From Streptomyces antimycoticus (GTDB lineage Bacteria; Actinomycetota; Actinomycetes; Streptomycetales; Streptomycetaceae): a stretch of 64,000 nucleotides of DNA. Location: NCBI RefSeq assembly GCF_005405925.1, contig NZ_BJHV01000001.1, forward strand, positions 3,224,001 through 3,288,000, in the 5' to 3' direction. The notes beneath the pieces were generated by a model. It was not told the DNA's origin, ran no database searches, and saw only the letters and a program-made list of their open reading frames with translations. Shown here piece after piece: positions 1 to 10,484 of the stretch. The translations under genes were made by a program, and so were the position numbers. Within the stretch, counting starts at the first letter, position 1; every line of letters starts with the position of its first letter.

Positions 1-1
1 G

Positions 2-1225
2 TTCGCGCTGCCGATCGAGGACGTGGCGAGCGCCGCCGCCGTCGCCGAGGGCGCGCTGCTCGGGGCGTACTCGTACGACAAGAGCAATGGCAACGGCGGC
101 AACGCCAAGGACAGTAAGAACGCCAAGAACGCCAAGAACGCCAAGGACGCAGACAAGAAGAACAACGCCCCGCTCGCCGAGGTCGCCCTGGTCGGCGGCA
201 AGCCGCGCGACAAGGCGTACAAGGCGGCCGCCGAGCGCGCCACCGCCCTGGTCGAGGAGATCAACCGCGCCCGCGACCTGATCAACACCCCGTCCAACCT
301 CCTCAACCCGGCCGACTTCGCGGCCGAGGCGGTCGCGGCCGCCAAGGAGCACGGCCTCAAGACCGAGGTCCTGGACGAGAAGGCGCTCAAGAAGGGCGGG
401 TACGGCGGCATCCTCGGCGTGGGCCAGGGTTCGGAGGCCCCGCCGCGGCTGGTGCGGATCGCGTACACCCACCCCAAGGCGGAGAAGACGCTCGCCCTGG
501 TCGGCAAGGGCATCACCTACGACTCGGGCGGCATCTCCCTCAAGCCGGCCGGTCACAACGAGACGATGAAGTGCGACATGAGCGGTGCCGCCGCCGTGTT
601 CGCCACCGTCGTCGCGGCCGCCAGGCTGGGCCTGCGGGTCAACCTCACGGGCTGGCTGGCGCTGGCCGAGAACATGCCGTCGGGTTCGGCCACCCGCCCC
701 GGCGATGTGCTGTCGATGTACAGCGGCAAGACCGTCGAGGTGCTGAACACCGATGCCGAGGGCCGGCTGGTGCTCGCCGACGCGATCACCCGCGCCGGTG
801 AGGAGAAGCCGGACGCGATCGTGGACGTGGCGACGCTGACCGGTGCGATGGTTCTCGCACTGGGCAACCGCACGTTCGGGATCATGACGAACGACGAGGC
901 GTTCCGCACCTCGCTGCACGAGATCGCGGAGGAGGCCGGTGAGCAGTCCTGGCCGATGCCGCTGCCCACCCACCTGCGCAAGGGCATCGACTCCCCGGTC
1001 GCCGATCTGGCGAACATGGGCGAGCGCATGGGTGGCGGTCTGGTGGCCGGCATCTTCCTGAAGGAGTTCGTGGCGGACGGGATCACCTGGGGCCACCTGG
1101 ACATCGCGGGTCCGGCCTTCAACGAGGCCGGTCCGTTCGGCTACACCCCCAAGGGCGGCACGGGCGCCGCGGTCCGCACCCTGGTGCGGCTGGCCGAGCG
1201 CGCCGCCGACGGCGATCTCGGCTGA
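2..1225 (+). CDS. pepA: Leucyl aminopeptidase (M17), 5' end outside window
   Basis: Cytosolic di-metal aminopeptidase that removes N-terminal residues from peptides. The reading frame is already open at base 2, so the true start lies upstream; the GTG at 23 is internal. The peptidase domain carries the family metal and catalytic residues in GKGITYDSGG, MKCDMSG and NTDAEGRL. A Lys/Ala/Asn-rich insert of about 25 residues, encoded by short AACGCCAAG repeats near 110-150, separates the N-terminal domain from the catalytic domain; it is probably a flexible linker. The next gene on the same strand is lpd, after a 400-base gap, so the two are likely separate transcripts. Identity is secure; the N-terminal part cannot be judged. 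Confidence 0.95.
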   Translation, partial: FALPIEDVASAAAVAEGALLGAYSYDKSNGNGGNAKDSKNAKNAKNAKDADKKNNAPLAEVALVGGKPRDKAYKAAAERATALVEEINRARDLINTPSNLLNPADFAAEAVAAAKEHGLKTEVLDEKALKKGGYGGILGVGQGSEAPPRLVRIAYTHPKAEKTLALVGKGITYDSGGISLKPAGHNETMKCDMSGAAAVFATVVAAARLGLRVNLTGWLALAENMPSGSATRPGDVLSMYSGKTVEVLNTDAEGRLVLADAITRAGEEKPDAIVDVATLTGAMVLALGNRTFGIMTNDEAFRTSLHEIAEEAGEQSWPMPLPTHLRKGIDSPVADLANMGERMGGGLVAGIFLKEFVADGITWGHLDIAGPAFNEAGPFGYTPKGGTGAAVRTLVRLAERAADGDLG

Positions 1226-1651
1226 GCCGAGCGCAACACAGCGCCGCGAGGTAGCGACGCGAGGTAGCGGCGCGACGCAGCGACACGACGCGACGCGACG
1301 CAGCACCGCAACGCGACATAGCGCCGCACCGCAGCACCGCAACGCAGCGGCGCCCCGCGACAACGCATCGCGACCGCCGGCCCATAGGGCCGAAAGTCCC
1401 GTCGATTTCGCCCTCAACGAAATCGACGGGGCTCGGCGTTCCGGATACGCAGGAGTAACCCCTGAACTGGGCTCTGGAGATTTCTCACACAGCGGCCCCG
1501 CGTCCCGTCTCCTCCCAACAAGTGCGAAGATGTTGTCCCGGCAGGACAGGGCCCCCGACACCAGGGCCGCCGACGTAAGAAGCGGCCGAACACACGCCGC
1601 CGCCCGGCCGACCAAGGCCGGCCCCGGCGCACCATGCATGGAGGACGTGAC
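1226..1651 (+). other. Intergenic region with low-complexity tract and hairpin
   Basis: Bases 1229-1370 are a degenerate low-complexity tract built on GCGACGCGAGGTAGCG- and GCACCGCAACGC-like words; no credible gene is seen on either strand. A perfect 13-bp stem (1398-1410 with 1418-1430, 7-base loop) follows. It has no U-tract, but its position suggests it ends pepA transcription. The remainder up to 1651 would hold the lpd promoter and leader. A GGAGG at 1640-1644 lies 7 bases before the GTG at 1652. Confidence 0.6.
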
Positions 1652-3040
1652 GTGGCGAACGACGCCAGCACCGTTTTCGACCTAGTGATCCTCGGAGGCG
1701 GTAGCGGCGGTTACGCCGCTGCCCTGCGCGCGGCGCAGCTGGGTCTGGACGTCGCCCTGATCGAGAAGGACAAGCTGGGCGGCACCTGTCTGCACCGTGG
1801 CTGCATTCCCACCAAGGCTCTGCTGCACGCCGGTGAGCTCGCCGACCAGGCCCGTGAGGGCTCGGAATTCGGCGTGAAGACCACCTTCGAGGGCATCGAC
1901 ATCGAGGGTGTGCACAAGTACAAGGACGGCGTGGTCTCAGGCCTGTACAAGGGTCTGCAGGGCCTGATCGCCTCCCGCAAGGTCACCTATGTGACGGGTG
2001 AGGGCCGACTGTCCTCCCCGACCTCTGTCGATGTGAACGGCGAGCGTTACACCGGCCGCCACATCCTGCTGGCCACCGGTTCGGTGCCCAAGTCCCTTCC
2101 CGGCCTGGAGATCGACGGCAACCGCGTCATCTCCTCCGATCACGCCCTGGTGCTGGACCGCGTGCCGAAGTCCGCGGTCGTGCTGGGCGGCGGCGTCATC
2201 GGCGTCGAGTTCGCCTCCGCGTGGAAGTCCTTCGGGGCCGACATCACCATCGTCGAGGCGCTTCCCCACCTCGTCCCGGTCGAGGACGAGAGCAGCTCCA
2301 AGCTGCTGGAGCGCGCCTTCCGCAAGCGCGGCATCAACTTCTCCCTCGGCTCCCGCTTCTCCGGCGTCGAGTACACCGCCGACGGTGTCAAGGTCTCGCT
2401 GGAGAACGGCAAGACCTTCGAGGCCGAGCTGCTGCTGGTGGCCGTCGGCCGTGGCCCGGTCTCGCAGGGCCTGGGCTACGAGGAGGCCGGGGTCGCCATG
2501 GACCGCGGCTATGTCCTCGTCGACGAGTACATGCGGACCAACGTGCCGACCATCTCCGCCGTCGGTGACCTGGTCCCGACCCTCCAGCTCGCCCACGTCG
2601 GCTTCGCCGAGGGCATGCTGGTGGCCGAGCGGCTGGCGGGCCAGAACCCCGTTCCGATCGACTACGACGGCGTGCCGCGGGTGACCTACTGCCACCCCGA
2701 GGTCGCCTCCGTCGGCATCACCGAGGCCAAGGCCAAGGAGCTGTACGGTGCGGACAAGGTCGTCGCCCTGAAGTACAACCTCGCGGGCAACGGCAAGAGC
2801 AAGATCCTCAAGACCGCGGGCGAGATCAAGCTCGTGCAGGTACGGGACGGTGCCGTCGTCGGCGTCCACATGGTCGGTGACCGGATGGGCGAGCAGGTCG
2901 GCGAGGCTCAGCTGATCTACAACTGGGAGGCGCTGCCCGCCGAGGTCGCGCAGCTCGTCCACGCCCACCCCACTCAGAACGAGGCGCTCGGCGAGGCCCA
3001 CCTGGCCCTGGCCGGCAAGCCGCTGCACTCCCACGACTGA
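1652..3040 (+). CDS. lpdA: Dihydrolipoamide dehydrogenase (E3)
   Basis: FAD-dependent E3 subunit that reoxidises dihydrolipoyl groups of 2-oxoacid dehydrogenase complexes with NAD+. The 462-residue protein has the FAD-binding GGGSGG at residues 15-20, the redox disulfide C46/C51 in GGTCLHRGC, a second nucleotide-binding motif ([11 protein letters not shown]) and the C-terminal active-site segment [11 protein letters not shown] chose the GTG at 1652 because GGAGG at 1640-1644 sits at the right distance and the protein then begins MANDAST, as I recall for Streptomyces orthologues; an in-frame ATG at 1634 lies upstream of this ribosome site. The E2 gene follows 52 bases downstream, probably in one operon. 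Confidence 0.96.
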   Translation: MANDASTVFDLVILGGGSGGYAAALRAAQLGLDVALIEKDKLGGTCLHRGCIPTKALLHAGELADQAREGSEFGVKTTFEGIDIEGVHKYKDGVVSGLYKGLQGLIASRKVTYVTGEGRLSSPTSVDVNGERYTGRHILLATGSVPKSLPGLEIDGNRVISSDHALVLDRVPKSAVVLGGGVIGVEFASAWKSFGADITIVEALPHLVPVEDESSSKLLERAFRKRGINFSLGSRFSGVEYTADGVKVSLENGKTFEAELLLVAVGRGPVSQGLGYEEAGVAMDRGYVLVDEYMRTNVPTISAVGDLVPTLQLAHVGFAEGMLVAERLAGQNPVPIDYDGVPRVTYCHPEVASVGITEAKAKELYGADKVVALKYNLAGNGKSKILKTAGEIKLVQVRDGAVVGVHMVGDRMGEQVGEAQLIYNWEALPAEVAQLVHAHPTQNEALGEAHLALAGKPLHSHD

Positions 3041-3092
3041 TCATCCCGAGCGCGAACCATCCGCAAAGATCGTTAAGGAGCAACCGAACACC

Positions 3093-4869
3093 ATGGCGGT
3101 TTCCGTAACCCTGCCGGCGCTCGGCGAGAGCGTGACCGAGGGCACCGTCACCCGCTGGCTCAAGGCCGAAGGTGAGCGCGTCGAGGCCGACGAGCCCCTG
3201 CTCGAGGTGTCGACCGACAAGGTCGACACCGAGATCCCGGCCCCTTCGGCCGGTGTGCTGACGTCCATCAAGGTGGCCGAGGACGAGACGGTCGAGGTCG
3301 GCGCCGAGCTGGCCGTTATCGACGACGGAGGCGCGGCCCCGGCCGAGGCCCCCGCCCCCGCGGCCGAGCCCGCTCCGGCGGCTCAGCCCGAGCCCGCCCC
3401 GGCGCCCGCCGCCGAGGCCCCTGCCCCCGCACCCGCCCCTGCCGCCGCCGCTCCGGCCGGTGGCGCCGAGGGCACCGATGTGGTCCTGCCCGCGCTGGGC
3501 GAGTCGGTGACCGAGGGCACCGTGACCCGCTGGCTCAAGGAGGTCGGCGAGTCCGTCGAGGCCGATGAGCCGCTGCTCGAGGTCTCCACCGACAAGGTCG
3601 ACACCGAGATCCCGGCCCCGGTCGCGGGCACCCTGCTGGAGATCCTGGTCGGCGAGGACGAGACCGCCGAGGTCGGCGCCAAGCTTGCCGTGATCGGTAC
3701 GGCCAGTCAGGGTGCCGCCGCTCCGGCCGCCGCGCCCGCCCCGGCCGCCCCGGCCCCGAGCCGGTCCAGGAGGCCCCGGCGCCCGCCCCGGCCCCGCAGG
3801 CCCCGAGCGCCCCCGCGCCGCAGGCCGTCACCCCGGAGCCGGTCGCTCCCGAGCCGGCCCCGGCCGCTCCGGCGCCCGCCCCGGCTCCGGCCGCGGCCCC
3901 GGCCCCGGCCGCCCCCGCTCCCGCGGCCCCCGAGGCCGAGGGCGCCTACGTCACCCCGCTGGTGCGCAAGCTGGCCGCCGAGAACAACGTGGACCTGTCC
4001 ACCGTCAAGGGCACCGGCGTCGGCGGCCGCGTCCGCAAGCAGGACGTCATCGCCGCCGCGGAGGCCGCCAAGGCCGCCGCCCAGGCCCAGGCCGCCCAGG
4101 CCGCCCCGGCCGCCGCCGCGCCGAAGGCCGCCCCCAGGCGGCGTCCCCGCTGCGTGGCCAGACCATCAAGATGCCGCGGATGCGCAAGGTCATCGGCGAC
4201 AACATGATGAAGGCCCTGCACGAGCAGGCGCAGCTCACCAGCGTGGTCGAGGTGGATGTCACCAAGGTCATGCGGCTGCGCGCGCAGGCCAAGGACGCGT
4301 TCGCCCAGCGCGAGGGCGTCAAGCTCTCGCCGATGCCGTTCTTCGTGAAGGCCGCCGTCCAGGCGCTGAAGGCCCACCCGGCCGTCAACGCCCGGATCAA
4401 CGACGACGGCACCATCACGTACTTCGACGTGGAGAACGTCGGCATCGCGGTGGACGCCGAGAAGGGCCTGATGACCCCGGTCATCAAGAACGCGGGCGAC
4501 CTCAACATCGCCGGTATCGCCAAGAAGACGGCGGAGCTGGCGGGCAAGGTCCGCTCCAACAAGATCACCCCGGATGAGGTGTCCGGCGCCACCTTCACGA
4601 TCAGCAACACCGGCTCGCGCGGTGCGCTGTTCGACACGATCATCGTGCCCCCGAACCAGGTCGCCATCCTGGGCATCGGCGCGACCGTCAAGCGCCCGGT
4701 GGTCATCGACCACCCGGAGCTGGGCGAGACCATCGCGGTGCGCAACATGACGTACGTGGCGCTCTCCTACGACCACCGCCTGGTGGACGGTGCCGACGCG
4801 GCCCGCTACCTGACGGCCGTCAAGGAGATCCTGGAGACCGGTGAGTTCGAGGTGGACCTCGGTCTCTGA
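3093..4869 (+). CDS. sucB: Dihydrolipoyl acyltransferase (E2), frame broken twice
   Basis: E2 core of the 2-oxoglutarate (possibly shared 2-oxoacid) dehydrogenase complex. Restored length is about 592 residues. Domain order: lipoyl domain 1 (residues 1-80, TDKVDTE lipoylation site), Ala/Pro/Glu linker, lipoyl domain 2 (about 129-205, same motif), second Ala/Pro linker, E3-binding domain (about 3950-4060), and the catalytic domain ending with the HRLVDG active-site motif. No single frame encodes this. One base is missing at about 3757 and another at about 4135, both beside C runs in the linkers, so three frames are used in turn (3093-3757, 3758-4135, 4136-4869). All domains are otherwise intact, so I read this as sequence error rather than a pseudogene. 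A strong terminator follows. Confidence 0.9.
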
Positions 4870-4897
4870 GCCCTCCGAGGATCCCTCCGAGGCAGTG

Positions 4898-4940
4898 CCG
4901 CGCCCCGCACGGGCTTTCCGTGCGGGGCGCGGTTTTCGTT
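4898..4940 (+). terminator. Rho-independent terminator after sucB
   Basis: A perfect 15-bp GC-rich stem (4898-4912 with 4918-4932) with a 5-base loop is followed by TTTTCGTT. It closes the lpdA-sucB operon and separates it from the GntR gene. Confidence 0.92.
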
Positions 4941-4994
4941 ACCGCAGTGCCGGGATAATGGCTACTGTTCACCGCTGGTTCTAAGGAGTCCCCC

Positions 4995-5618
4995 ATGGCC
5001 GCGCCCGTCGTCCACTCGCTGCGCGAGCAGATCCGCGAGCACATCGTGGAGGGCATCGTCAGCGGCCGCTGGAAGCCGGGCGAGCGGATCGTGGAGCGCA
5101 GGATCGCCACGGAGCTGGAGGTCAGCCAGACGCCCGTACGGGAGGCGCTGCGGGAGCTGGAGTCGCTGCGGCTGATCGAGTCGGTTCCCAACAAGGGCGT
5201 CCGGGTCCGGAATCTGACCGCCTCGGACCTGGAGGAGATCTATCCGGTACGGGCCGGGCTGGAGCAGATCGCCGCGGAGCTGGCCGCGCCCGTGCTGGCC
5301 GAGGACACCTCCGCCCTGGAGCCCGAGGTGCGGGGGCTGTGCGAGGCGGACCGTAAGGCCGACGCGGAGGCCCAGGTGCGGCACACCGTGGCGTTCCACC
5401 GGGAGCTGGTGCGGGCGTCGGGCAACAGCGTGCTGCTGCACACCTGGGAGTCGCTGGGCATCGAGATCTGGACGACGCTGTCGATCCGCTGGCTGGGCAC
5501 CGTCCAGGAGTCGTACGCCGAGGAGCACCAGGCGGTGGTGGACGCCTTCAAGCGGCGCGACCCGAGGGTCGGCGAACTGGTCAAGGAACATGTCCTCGGC
5601 TGTGCACCGCGTGCCTAG
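4995..5618 (+). CDS. GntR-family (FadR/FCD) transcriptional regulator
   Basis: Predicted ligand-responsive DNA-binding regulator of 207 residues. Residues 5-72 form the GntR winged helix ([14 protein letters not shown] is the recognition region), followed by an all-helical FCD effector domain with His residues suited to binding a metal and a small carboxylate. AAGGAG at 4983-4988 supports the ATG at 4995. It lies directly upstream of aceE, and a 17-bp perfect palindrome stands in the aceE promoter, so it probably controls pyruvate dehydrogenase, as PdhR does in enterobacteria. That link is inference from position; the effector is unknown. Confidence 0.9.
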   Translation: MAAPVVHSLREQIREHIVEGIVSGRWKPGERIVERRIATELEVSQTPVREALRELESLRLIESVPNKGVRVRNLTASDLEEIYPVRAGLEQIAAELAAPVLAEDTSALEPEVRGLCEADRKADAEAQVRHTVAFHRELVRASGNSVLLHTWESLGIEIWTTLSIRWLGTVQESYAEEHQAVVDAFKRRDPRVGELVKEHVLGCAPRA

Positions 5619-5675
5619 TTTCGCGGCACGGAATGCCAATTTCGCCCTACGGAGCACTTTTTCCTTGGCAGAGCT

Positions 5676-5710
5676 TTGATCGATCATCGATCAGACTTAC
5701 AGTCGGTTTC
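5676..5710 (+). promoter_or_regulatory. Putative aceE promoter with palindromic operator
   Basis: TGATCGAT-C-ATCGATCA (5677-5693) is a perfect palindrome with 8-bp arms. It overlaps a possible -35 (TTGATC, 5676-5681). A TACAGT at 5698-5703 sits 16 bases further on as a -10. That places the transcription start at about the A of the aceE ATG (5711), and no ribosome site is visible, so aceE may be leaderless. The adjacent GntR protein is the natural candidate to bind here. Confidence 0.6.
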
Positions 5711-8395
5711 ATGACCGATCTCGCACGCACGCGGCCGAGTGCGCTCGACCAGCTTCCCGACCGTGACCCCGAGGAGACCGCCGAATGGGGCGCCTCCCTG
5801 GACGCCGTCGCACAGGCGGCCGGGCCACACCGCGCCTCGTATCTCATGCGCCGCACCCTGGAGCGCGCCGAGAGCACCGGGCTCGCCCTGCCGCCCCTGC
5901 TGGAGTCGGACTACGTCAACACCATCCCGACGGCCGCCGAGCCCGCGTTCCCGGGCGACGAGGCCATGGAGAGCCGCATCACCGCCTGGAACCGGTGGAA
6001 CGCGGCGGCGATGGTCACCCGCGGCAGCCGTGACGGCCTCGGCGGTCACATCGCCACCTTCGCCTCCGCCGCCTGGCTCTACGAGACGGGCTTCCAGCAC
6101 TTCTTCCGCGGCAAGGAGGCGGATGGCTCCGGCGACCAGCTCTACATCCAGGGCCACGCCTCCCCCGGCATCTACGCCCGCGCCTTCCTCGACGGGCGGC
6201 TGACCGAGCACCACCTGGACCACTTCCGCCGCGAGGCGGGTGGCAGCGATGTTCCTGGGCTGCCGTCCTATCCGCATCCGCGGCGGATGCCGTGGCTGTG
6301 GGAGTTCCCCACCGTCTCGATGGGGATCGGCCCGATCTCCGCGATCTACCAGGCCCGCTTCAACCGCTATCTGGCGGCGCGCGGCATCAAGGACACCGCC
6401 GACTCCCACGTCTGGGCCTTCCTCGGCGACGGCGAGATGGACGAGCCGGAGTCGACGGCCGCCCTGGCGCTCGCCGGGCGCGAGGGCCTGGACAACCTCA
6501 CCTTCGTCATCAACTGCAATCTGCAGCGGCTCGACGGCCCGGTGCGCGCCAACTTCAAGATCGTGCAGGAGCTGGAGGCCCAGTTCCGCGCGGCGGGCTG
6601 GAACGTGGTCAAGTCGCTGTGGGGTTCCGCCTGGGACGAGCTGTTCGCGCTGGACACCTCGGGTGCGCTGGTCCGCCGGCTGCGCGAGGTCCCGGACGGC
6701 CAGTTCCAGACGTACGCGACCCGTGACGCGGCCTATATCCGCGAGCACTTCTTCGGCGCCGAGCCGGAGCTGGCCCGGCTGGCCCAGCAGCTCACGGACG
6801 CCAAGCTCACCGAGTGCTTCCACACCTCGCGCGCGGGCCATGAGCCGCGCAAGGTGTACGCGGCCTACCGCGCGGCCATGGAGCACAAGGGCGCCCCGAC
6901 CGTGGTGCTCGCCCAGACCGTCAAGGGCTGGACGCTGGGCCCCGGCTTCGAGTCGCGCAACGCCAACCACCAGATGAAGAAGCTGACCGGCAAGGAGTTC
7001 CGCGCCATGCGGGACCTCCTCGAACTCCCCATCCCGGACAGCACGCTGGACGACGGCCTCGTCCCCTACGTCCACCCCGGCCCCGACTCCCCCGAGGTCC
7101 GGTACCTCCAGGAGCGCCGCGCGGCCCTCGGCGGCCCCGCCCCGGCCCGCAAGGTCCACGCGGTGGCCCTGCCCGAGCCGTCCGCGAAGCCGTTCGAGGC
7201 GCTCGCCAAGGGCTCCGGCAGCCAGGAGATCGCCACCACCATGGCCTTCGTCCGGCTGGTCAAGGACCTGATGCGGGACAAGGAGACCGGGCGGCGCTGG
7301 GTGCCGATCGTGCCGGACGAGGCGCGGACCTTCGGCATGGAGTCGCTCTTCCCCACCGCCGGGATCTACTCCCCGCTCGGCCAGACCTACGACCCGGTCG
7401 ACCGCGATCAGCTCCTGTACTACAAGGAAGCGCAGAACGGTCAGATCCTCAACGAGGGGATCACCGAGGCCGGTTCGATGGCCGACTTCACCGCCGCCGC
7501 GACGTCGTACGCGACCCACGGCGAGCCGATGATCCCCTTCTACATCTTCTACTCGATGTTCGGCTGGCAGCGCACCGCCGACCAGATGTGGGCGCTCGCC
7601 GACCAGCTCGGCCGCGGCTTCCTCATCGGCGCCACCGCCGGCCGTACGACGATGACCGGCGAGGGCCTGCAGCACGCCGACGGCCACTCCCCGCTGATCG
7701 CCTCCACCAACCCGGCGGCGCTCGCCTACGACCCGGCGTTCGCGTACGAGATCGGCGTGATCGTGCGGGAGGGTCTGCGGCGGATGTTCGGCCCCGAGGC
7801 CGAGGACGTCTTCTACTACCTGACCGTCTACAACGAGACCAAGGTCCAGCCGCCGATGCCCAAGGGCGAAGGCGTCGAGGAGGGCATCCTCAAGGGCCTG
7901 TACCGCTACCAGGAGGCCACGGCCCCGGCCGAGGACTCCCCCCGCATCCAGCTCCTCGCCTCCGGCACCGCCATCCACTGGGCGCTGGAGGCCCAGAAAC
8001 TCCTCGCCGACGACTGGGGCGTGGCCGCCGACGTGTGGTCCGCCACCTCCTGGAGCGAGCTGCGCCGTGACGCCCTGTCCTGTGACGCGGCGCAGCTCAG
8101 TGGCGAAGACCGGGTCCCGTACGTCACCCGTGCCCTGGCAGGCGCACCGGGCCCGGTCCTCGCCGTCAGCGACTGGATGCGTGCGGTCCCCGACCAGATC
8201 AGCCAGTGGGTCGAGCAGGACTGGTACTCGCTGGGCACGGACGGCTTCGGCCTCTCCGACACCCGCGAGGCCGCCCGCCGCCACTTCGGCGTGGACGCCC
8301 CGTCCATCGTGGTGGCCGCGCTGTCCCGGCTGGCCCGGCAGGGCGTCGTACGGACCACCGCGCCCAAGGAGGCCGCGGAGCGGTACGGCATCTGA
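5711..8395 (+). CDS. aceE: Pyruvate dehydrogenase E1, homodimeric type
   Basis: Thiamine-diphosphate enzyme that decarboxylates pyruvate and acetylates the lipoyl group of E2. The 894-residue length is typical of single-chain E1. The TPP-binding motif begins with [10 protein letters not shown] near residue 239 and ends in the NCNLQ region; the transketolase pyrimidine-binding and C-terminal domains follow without interruption. The frame is open further upstream to 5633, but I chose the ATG at 5711, which starts [10 protein letters not shown] and lies just downstream of a plausible promoter. It is the third 2-oxoacid dehydrogenase component in this block, after E3 and E2, and lies behind the GntR gene on the same strand. 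Confidence 0.96.
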   Translation: MTDLARTRPSALDQLPDRDPEETAEWGASLDAVAQAAGPHRASYLMRRTLERAESTGLALPPLLESDYVNTIPTAAEPAFPGDEAMESRITAWNRWNAAAMVTRGSRDGLGGHIATFASAAWLYETGFQHFFRGKEADGSGDQLYIQGHASPGIYARAFLDGRLTEHHLDHFRREAGGSDVPGLPSYPHPRRMPWLWEFPTVSMGIGPISAIYQARFNRYLAARGIKDTADSHVWAFLGDGEMDEPESTAALALAGREGLDNLTFVINCNLQRLDGPVRANFKIVQELEAQFRAAGWNVVKSLWGSAWDELFALDTSGALVRRLREVPDGQFQTYATRDAAYIREHFFGAEPELARLAQQLTDAKLTECFHTSRAGHEPRKVYAAYRAAMEHKGAPTVVLAQTVKGWTLGPGFESRNANHQMKKLTGKEFRAMRDLLELPIPDSTLDDGLVPYVHPGPDSPEVRYLQERRAALGGPAPARKVHAVALPEPSAKPFEALAKGSGSQEIATTMAFVRLVKDLMRDKETGRRWVPIVPDEARTFGMESLFPTAGIYSPLGQTYDPVDRDQLLYYKEAQNGQILNEGITEAGSMADFTAAATSYATHGEPMIPFYIFYSMFGWQRTADQMWALADQLGRGFLIGATAGRTTMTGEGLQHADGHSPLIASTNPAALAYDPAFAYEIGVIVREGLRRMFGPEAEDVFYYLTVYNETKVQPPMPKGEGVEEGILKGLYRYQEATAPAEDSPRIQLLASGTAIHWALEAQKLLADDWGVAADVWSATSWSELRRDALSCDAAQLSGEDRVPYVTRALAGAPGPVLAVSDWMRAVPDQISQWVEQDWYSLGTDGFGLSDTREAARRHFGVDAPSIVVAALSRLARQGVVRTTAPKEAAERYGI

Positions 8396-8404
8396 CGGCG
8401 CCGC

Positions 8405-8461
8405 GATCCAACCCCTCCGGCGTGTGAGGAGCGGGGCCCCGGGGCGCAGCCCCGGCGGGGG
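8405..8461 (+). repeat. Extragenic Streptomyces-type repeat, copy 1
   Basis: The segment contains CCCCTCCGGCGTGTGAGGAG followed by a GC-rich hairpin (GGGGC-GCAGCCCC). A second copy of the same element occurs at 51128-51184. It lies in the 127-base gap between aceE and the WYL regulator and may also act as the aceE terminator. Confidence 0.75.
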
Positions 8462-8522
8462 CCGGGGCCGGGTCGCGCGCCATGATCCGCCGCCCGCCCG
8501 CAGCGCACGGCATCATGAGGTC

Positions 8523-9488
8523 GTGCGTGCTGCCCGGCTCATCAAGATGGTGCTTCTGCTCCAGGCTCGGCCCTCGATCACGGGGGCCGAGCTGGCGCGG
8601 GAGCTGGAGGTCTCGGAGCGCACCGTGACCCGGGACGCCGCCGCGCTCTCCGAGGCGGGGATCCCGGTCTACGCGGACCGGGGCCGGGCCGGGGGCTACC
8701 GGCTCATCGGCGGCTACCGCACCCGGCTGACCGGCCTCGGGCGGACCGAGGCCGAGGCGCTGTTCCTGTCCGGCGTTCCCTCCGCGCTGCGCGAGATGGG
8801 GCTCGCGGACGCCGCCTCCGCCGCCCGGCTGAAGGTGTCCGCCGCGCTGCTCCCGGAGCTGCGGGACGCCTCGCACACGGTGGCCCAGCGGTTCCATCTC
8901 GACGCCCCGGGCTGGTGGCGGGAGCCGGAGGCGCCGGAGCTGCTGCCGAGGATCGCCGACGCGGTCTGGGACGATCTGCGGATCACCGTGCGCTACCGGC
9001 GCCGGGACGCGGAGGTCCGCCGGGAGCTCGAACCGTACGGGCTCGTGCTCAAGGCGGGCGTCTGGTATCTCGCGGCCCGCGTGGAGGGCGGCTTCCGGGT
9101 GTACCGGGTGGATCGCTTCACGGCCGTCGAACCGGACGGCACCCACTTCACCCGGGACGAGGACTTCGACCTGCCCGGCTTCTGGGGTGAGCGGGCCGAT
9201 CAGTTCGCCCGCTCGATCCTGCGGGAGAAGGCCGTCCTACGGCTGACCCCGGCCGGTGCCCGGGCGCTGCCGCATGTCACGGACCGGACGGCGGCCGAGG
9301 AGGCCGTACGCGAGGCCGGGGAGCTCGACGGGCAGGGGCGGCTCACCGTCACCCTGCCCGTCGAGTCGTACGAGGTCGCCCTCGCCCAGTTGCTCGGGCT
9401 CGGCCCGGAGGCGGAGGTGCTGGGGCCGCCGGAGCTGCGGGCGCTCTTCGCCGAGGCGGCGCGCCGCACTGCGGAGTTGTACCGGTGA
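8523..9488 (+). CDS. YafY-type HTH/WYL-domain transcriptional regulator
   Basis: Predicted regulator of 321 residues. The N-terminal HTH (residues 1-60, with SERTVTRDAAAL) is followed by the RGRAGGYRL wing typical of YafY proteins. A WYL-type ligand domain sits near residues 150-200 (ITVRYRRRDAE through GVWYLAARVEG and YRVDRF), then a C-terminal WCX-like extension. The frame is open much further upstream and overlaps aceE, so I chose the GTG at 8523, where family homology begins; a later ATG at about 8547 is possible. It converges on the SDR gene. The regulated genes are unknown. Confidence 0.88.
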   Translation: MRAARLIKMVLLLQARPSITGAELARELEVSERTVTRDAAALSEAGIPVYADRGRAGGYRLIGGYRTRLTGLGRTEAEALFLSGVPSALREMGLADAASAARLKVSAALLPELRDASHTVAQRFHLDAPGWWREPEAPELLPRIADAVWDDLRITVRYRRRDAEVRRELEPYGLVLKAGVWYLAARVEGGFRVYRVDRFTAVEPDGTHFTRDEDFDLPGFWGERADQFARSILREKAVLRLTPAGARALPHVTDRTAAEEAVREAGELDGQGRLTVTLPVESYEVALAQLLGLGPEAEVLGPPELRALFAEAARRTAELYR

Positions 9489-9527
9489 GCGCCGGGCCCG
9501 GCCCCCGGCCCGGCAAGGCTCCGCGCT

Positions 9528-10454
9528 CTATCGGTAGTCGGCGGCCGTGCCCGCCTTGCCTCCGAAGACGACGTCCCGGAAGTAGCCGAGGACATCCGGC
9601 CGGGAGCCGTCCCGATCGGTGAAGCCGTAGACCTTGGCCAGCTCCCCGCTGAAGACGGACTTCCCGGTCCAGCGCGCCCGGTCCGGGTCGGCGGCGAGCG
9701 CGGCGACCGCCCGTCCGACGAAGTACGGCGACTCGGCGATGGCGAAGTGCGGCTCCTTCTCCACCGCGTCGCGCCAGTTCTCCTCCGTCACCCCGAAGTG
9801 GTCCAGCATCTGCTCGGAGCGCAGAAAGCCCGGCGAGACGCTCACCGCCGTGCCGTCGAACTCCTTCAGCTCCTCCGCGAGCCCGAAGGCCGTCCGGATC
9901 GGGGCGTTCTTGGCGAGGTCGTAGAAGAGGTTCTCGCGGTAGGTCTTGTTGAACTCCTCGTTGCCGTCGGTCACCTCGACCACCAGCCCGCCCGGGTGCC
10001 GGATCAGCAGCGGCAGGGCGTAGTAGCTGGTGATGAGGTGGGTCTCGACGCCGAGCCGGAGCATCCGCAGCCCGCCCGCGAGATTCGTCTCCCAGCTCTT
10101 CTTGCCGAACTCGATCAGCGCCTCACCGCCCCATACGTCGTTGACCAGGACGTCCAGCCGGCCCTGCTCCCGGTCGATCCGCTCCACCAGCGCCCGGACC
10201 TGCTCGGGCTCCAGATGGTCGGTCGGCACCGCGATGCCCGTGCCGCCCGCGGCCGTGATCAGCTCCGCCGTCTCCTCGATGGTCTCCGTGGCCCGCCCCA
10301 CCTCGCTGACGCTCTCCCGTGTGGTGCGGCCCGTCGCGTAGACGGTGGCCCCGGCCGCCCCCAGTTCGATGGCCATTGCCCGGCCCGCGCCGCGCGTCGC
10401 CCCCGCGACGAGCGCGACCCTGCCCGCCAGTGCGCCCTGTGTGCTCACGTCCAT
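9528..10454 (-). CDS. SDR-family oxidoreductase
   Basis: Short-chain dehydrogenase/reductase of 308 residues; the substrate is unknown. The cofactor-binding glycine motif is near the N-terminus (AGATRGAGRAMA), and NDVWGG stands where classical SDRs have NNAG. The length and the N-terminal VALVAGATRG suggest a DHRS1-like subgroup. The start at 10454 is supported by GAGAGGA just upstream; the frame stays open further but without homology. It is divergent from the DUF4240 gene, and the shared upstream region contains several inverted repeats. Two stop codons occur in succession at the 3' end. Confidence 0.88.
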   Translation of the reverse strand: MDVSTQGALAGRVALVAGATRGAGRAMAIELGAAGATVYATGRTTRESVSEVGRATETIEETAELITAAGGTGIAVPTDHLEPEQVRALVERIDREQGRLDVLVNDVWGGEALIEFGKKSWETNLAGGLRMLRLGVETHLITSYYALPLLIRHPGGLVVEVTDGNEEFNKTYRENLFYDLAKNAPIRTAFGLAEELKEFDGTAVSVSPGFLRSEQMLDHFGVTEENWRDAVEKEPHFAIAESPYFVGRAVAALAADPDRARWTGKSVFSGELAKVYGFTDRDGSRPDVLGYFRDVVFGGKAGTAADYR

Positions 10455-10484
10455 ACGTCCTCTCGGTGCGGATGCCCTGTGGGT

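Noticed and set aside
1937-3034. Long open frame antisense to lpdA
   Set aside because: Mirror frame of a GC-rich gene with no ribosome site or homology; the same applies to the long antisense frames over aceE, glnA, GH89 and pulA.
3712-4000. Pro/Arg-rich open frames around the sucB linkers
   Set aside because: They are off-frame readings of the Ala/Pro linker of the E2 protein; the real frame changes at 3757 and 4135.
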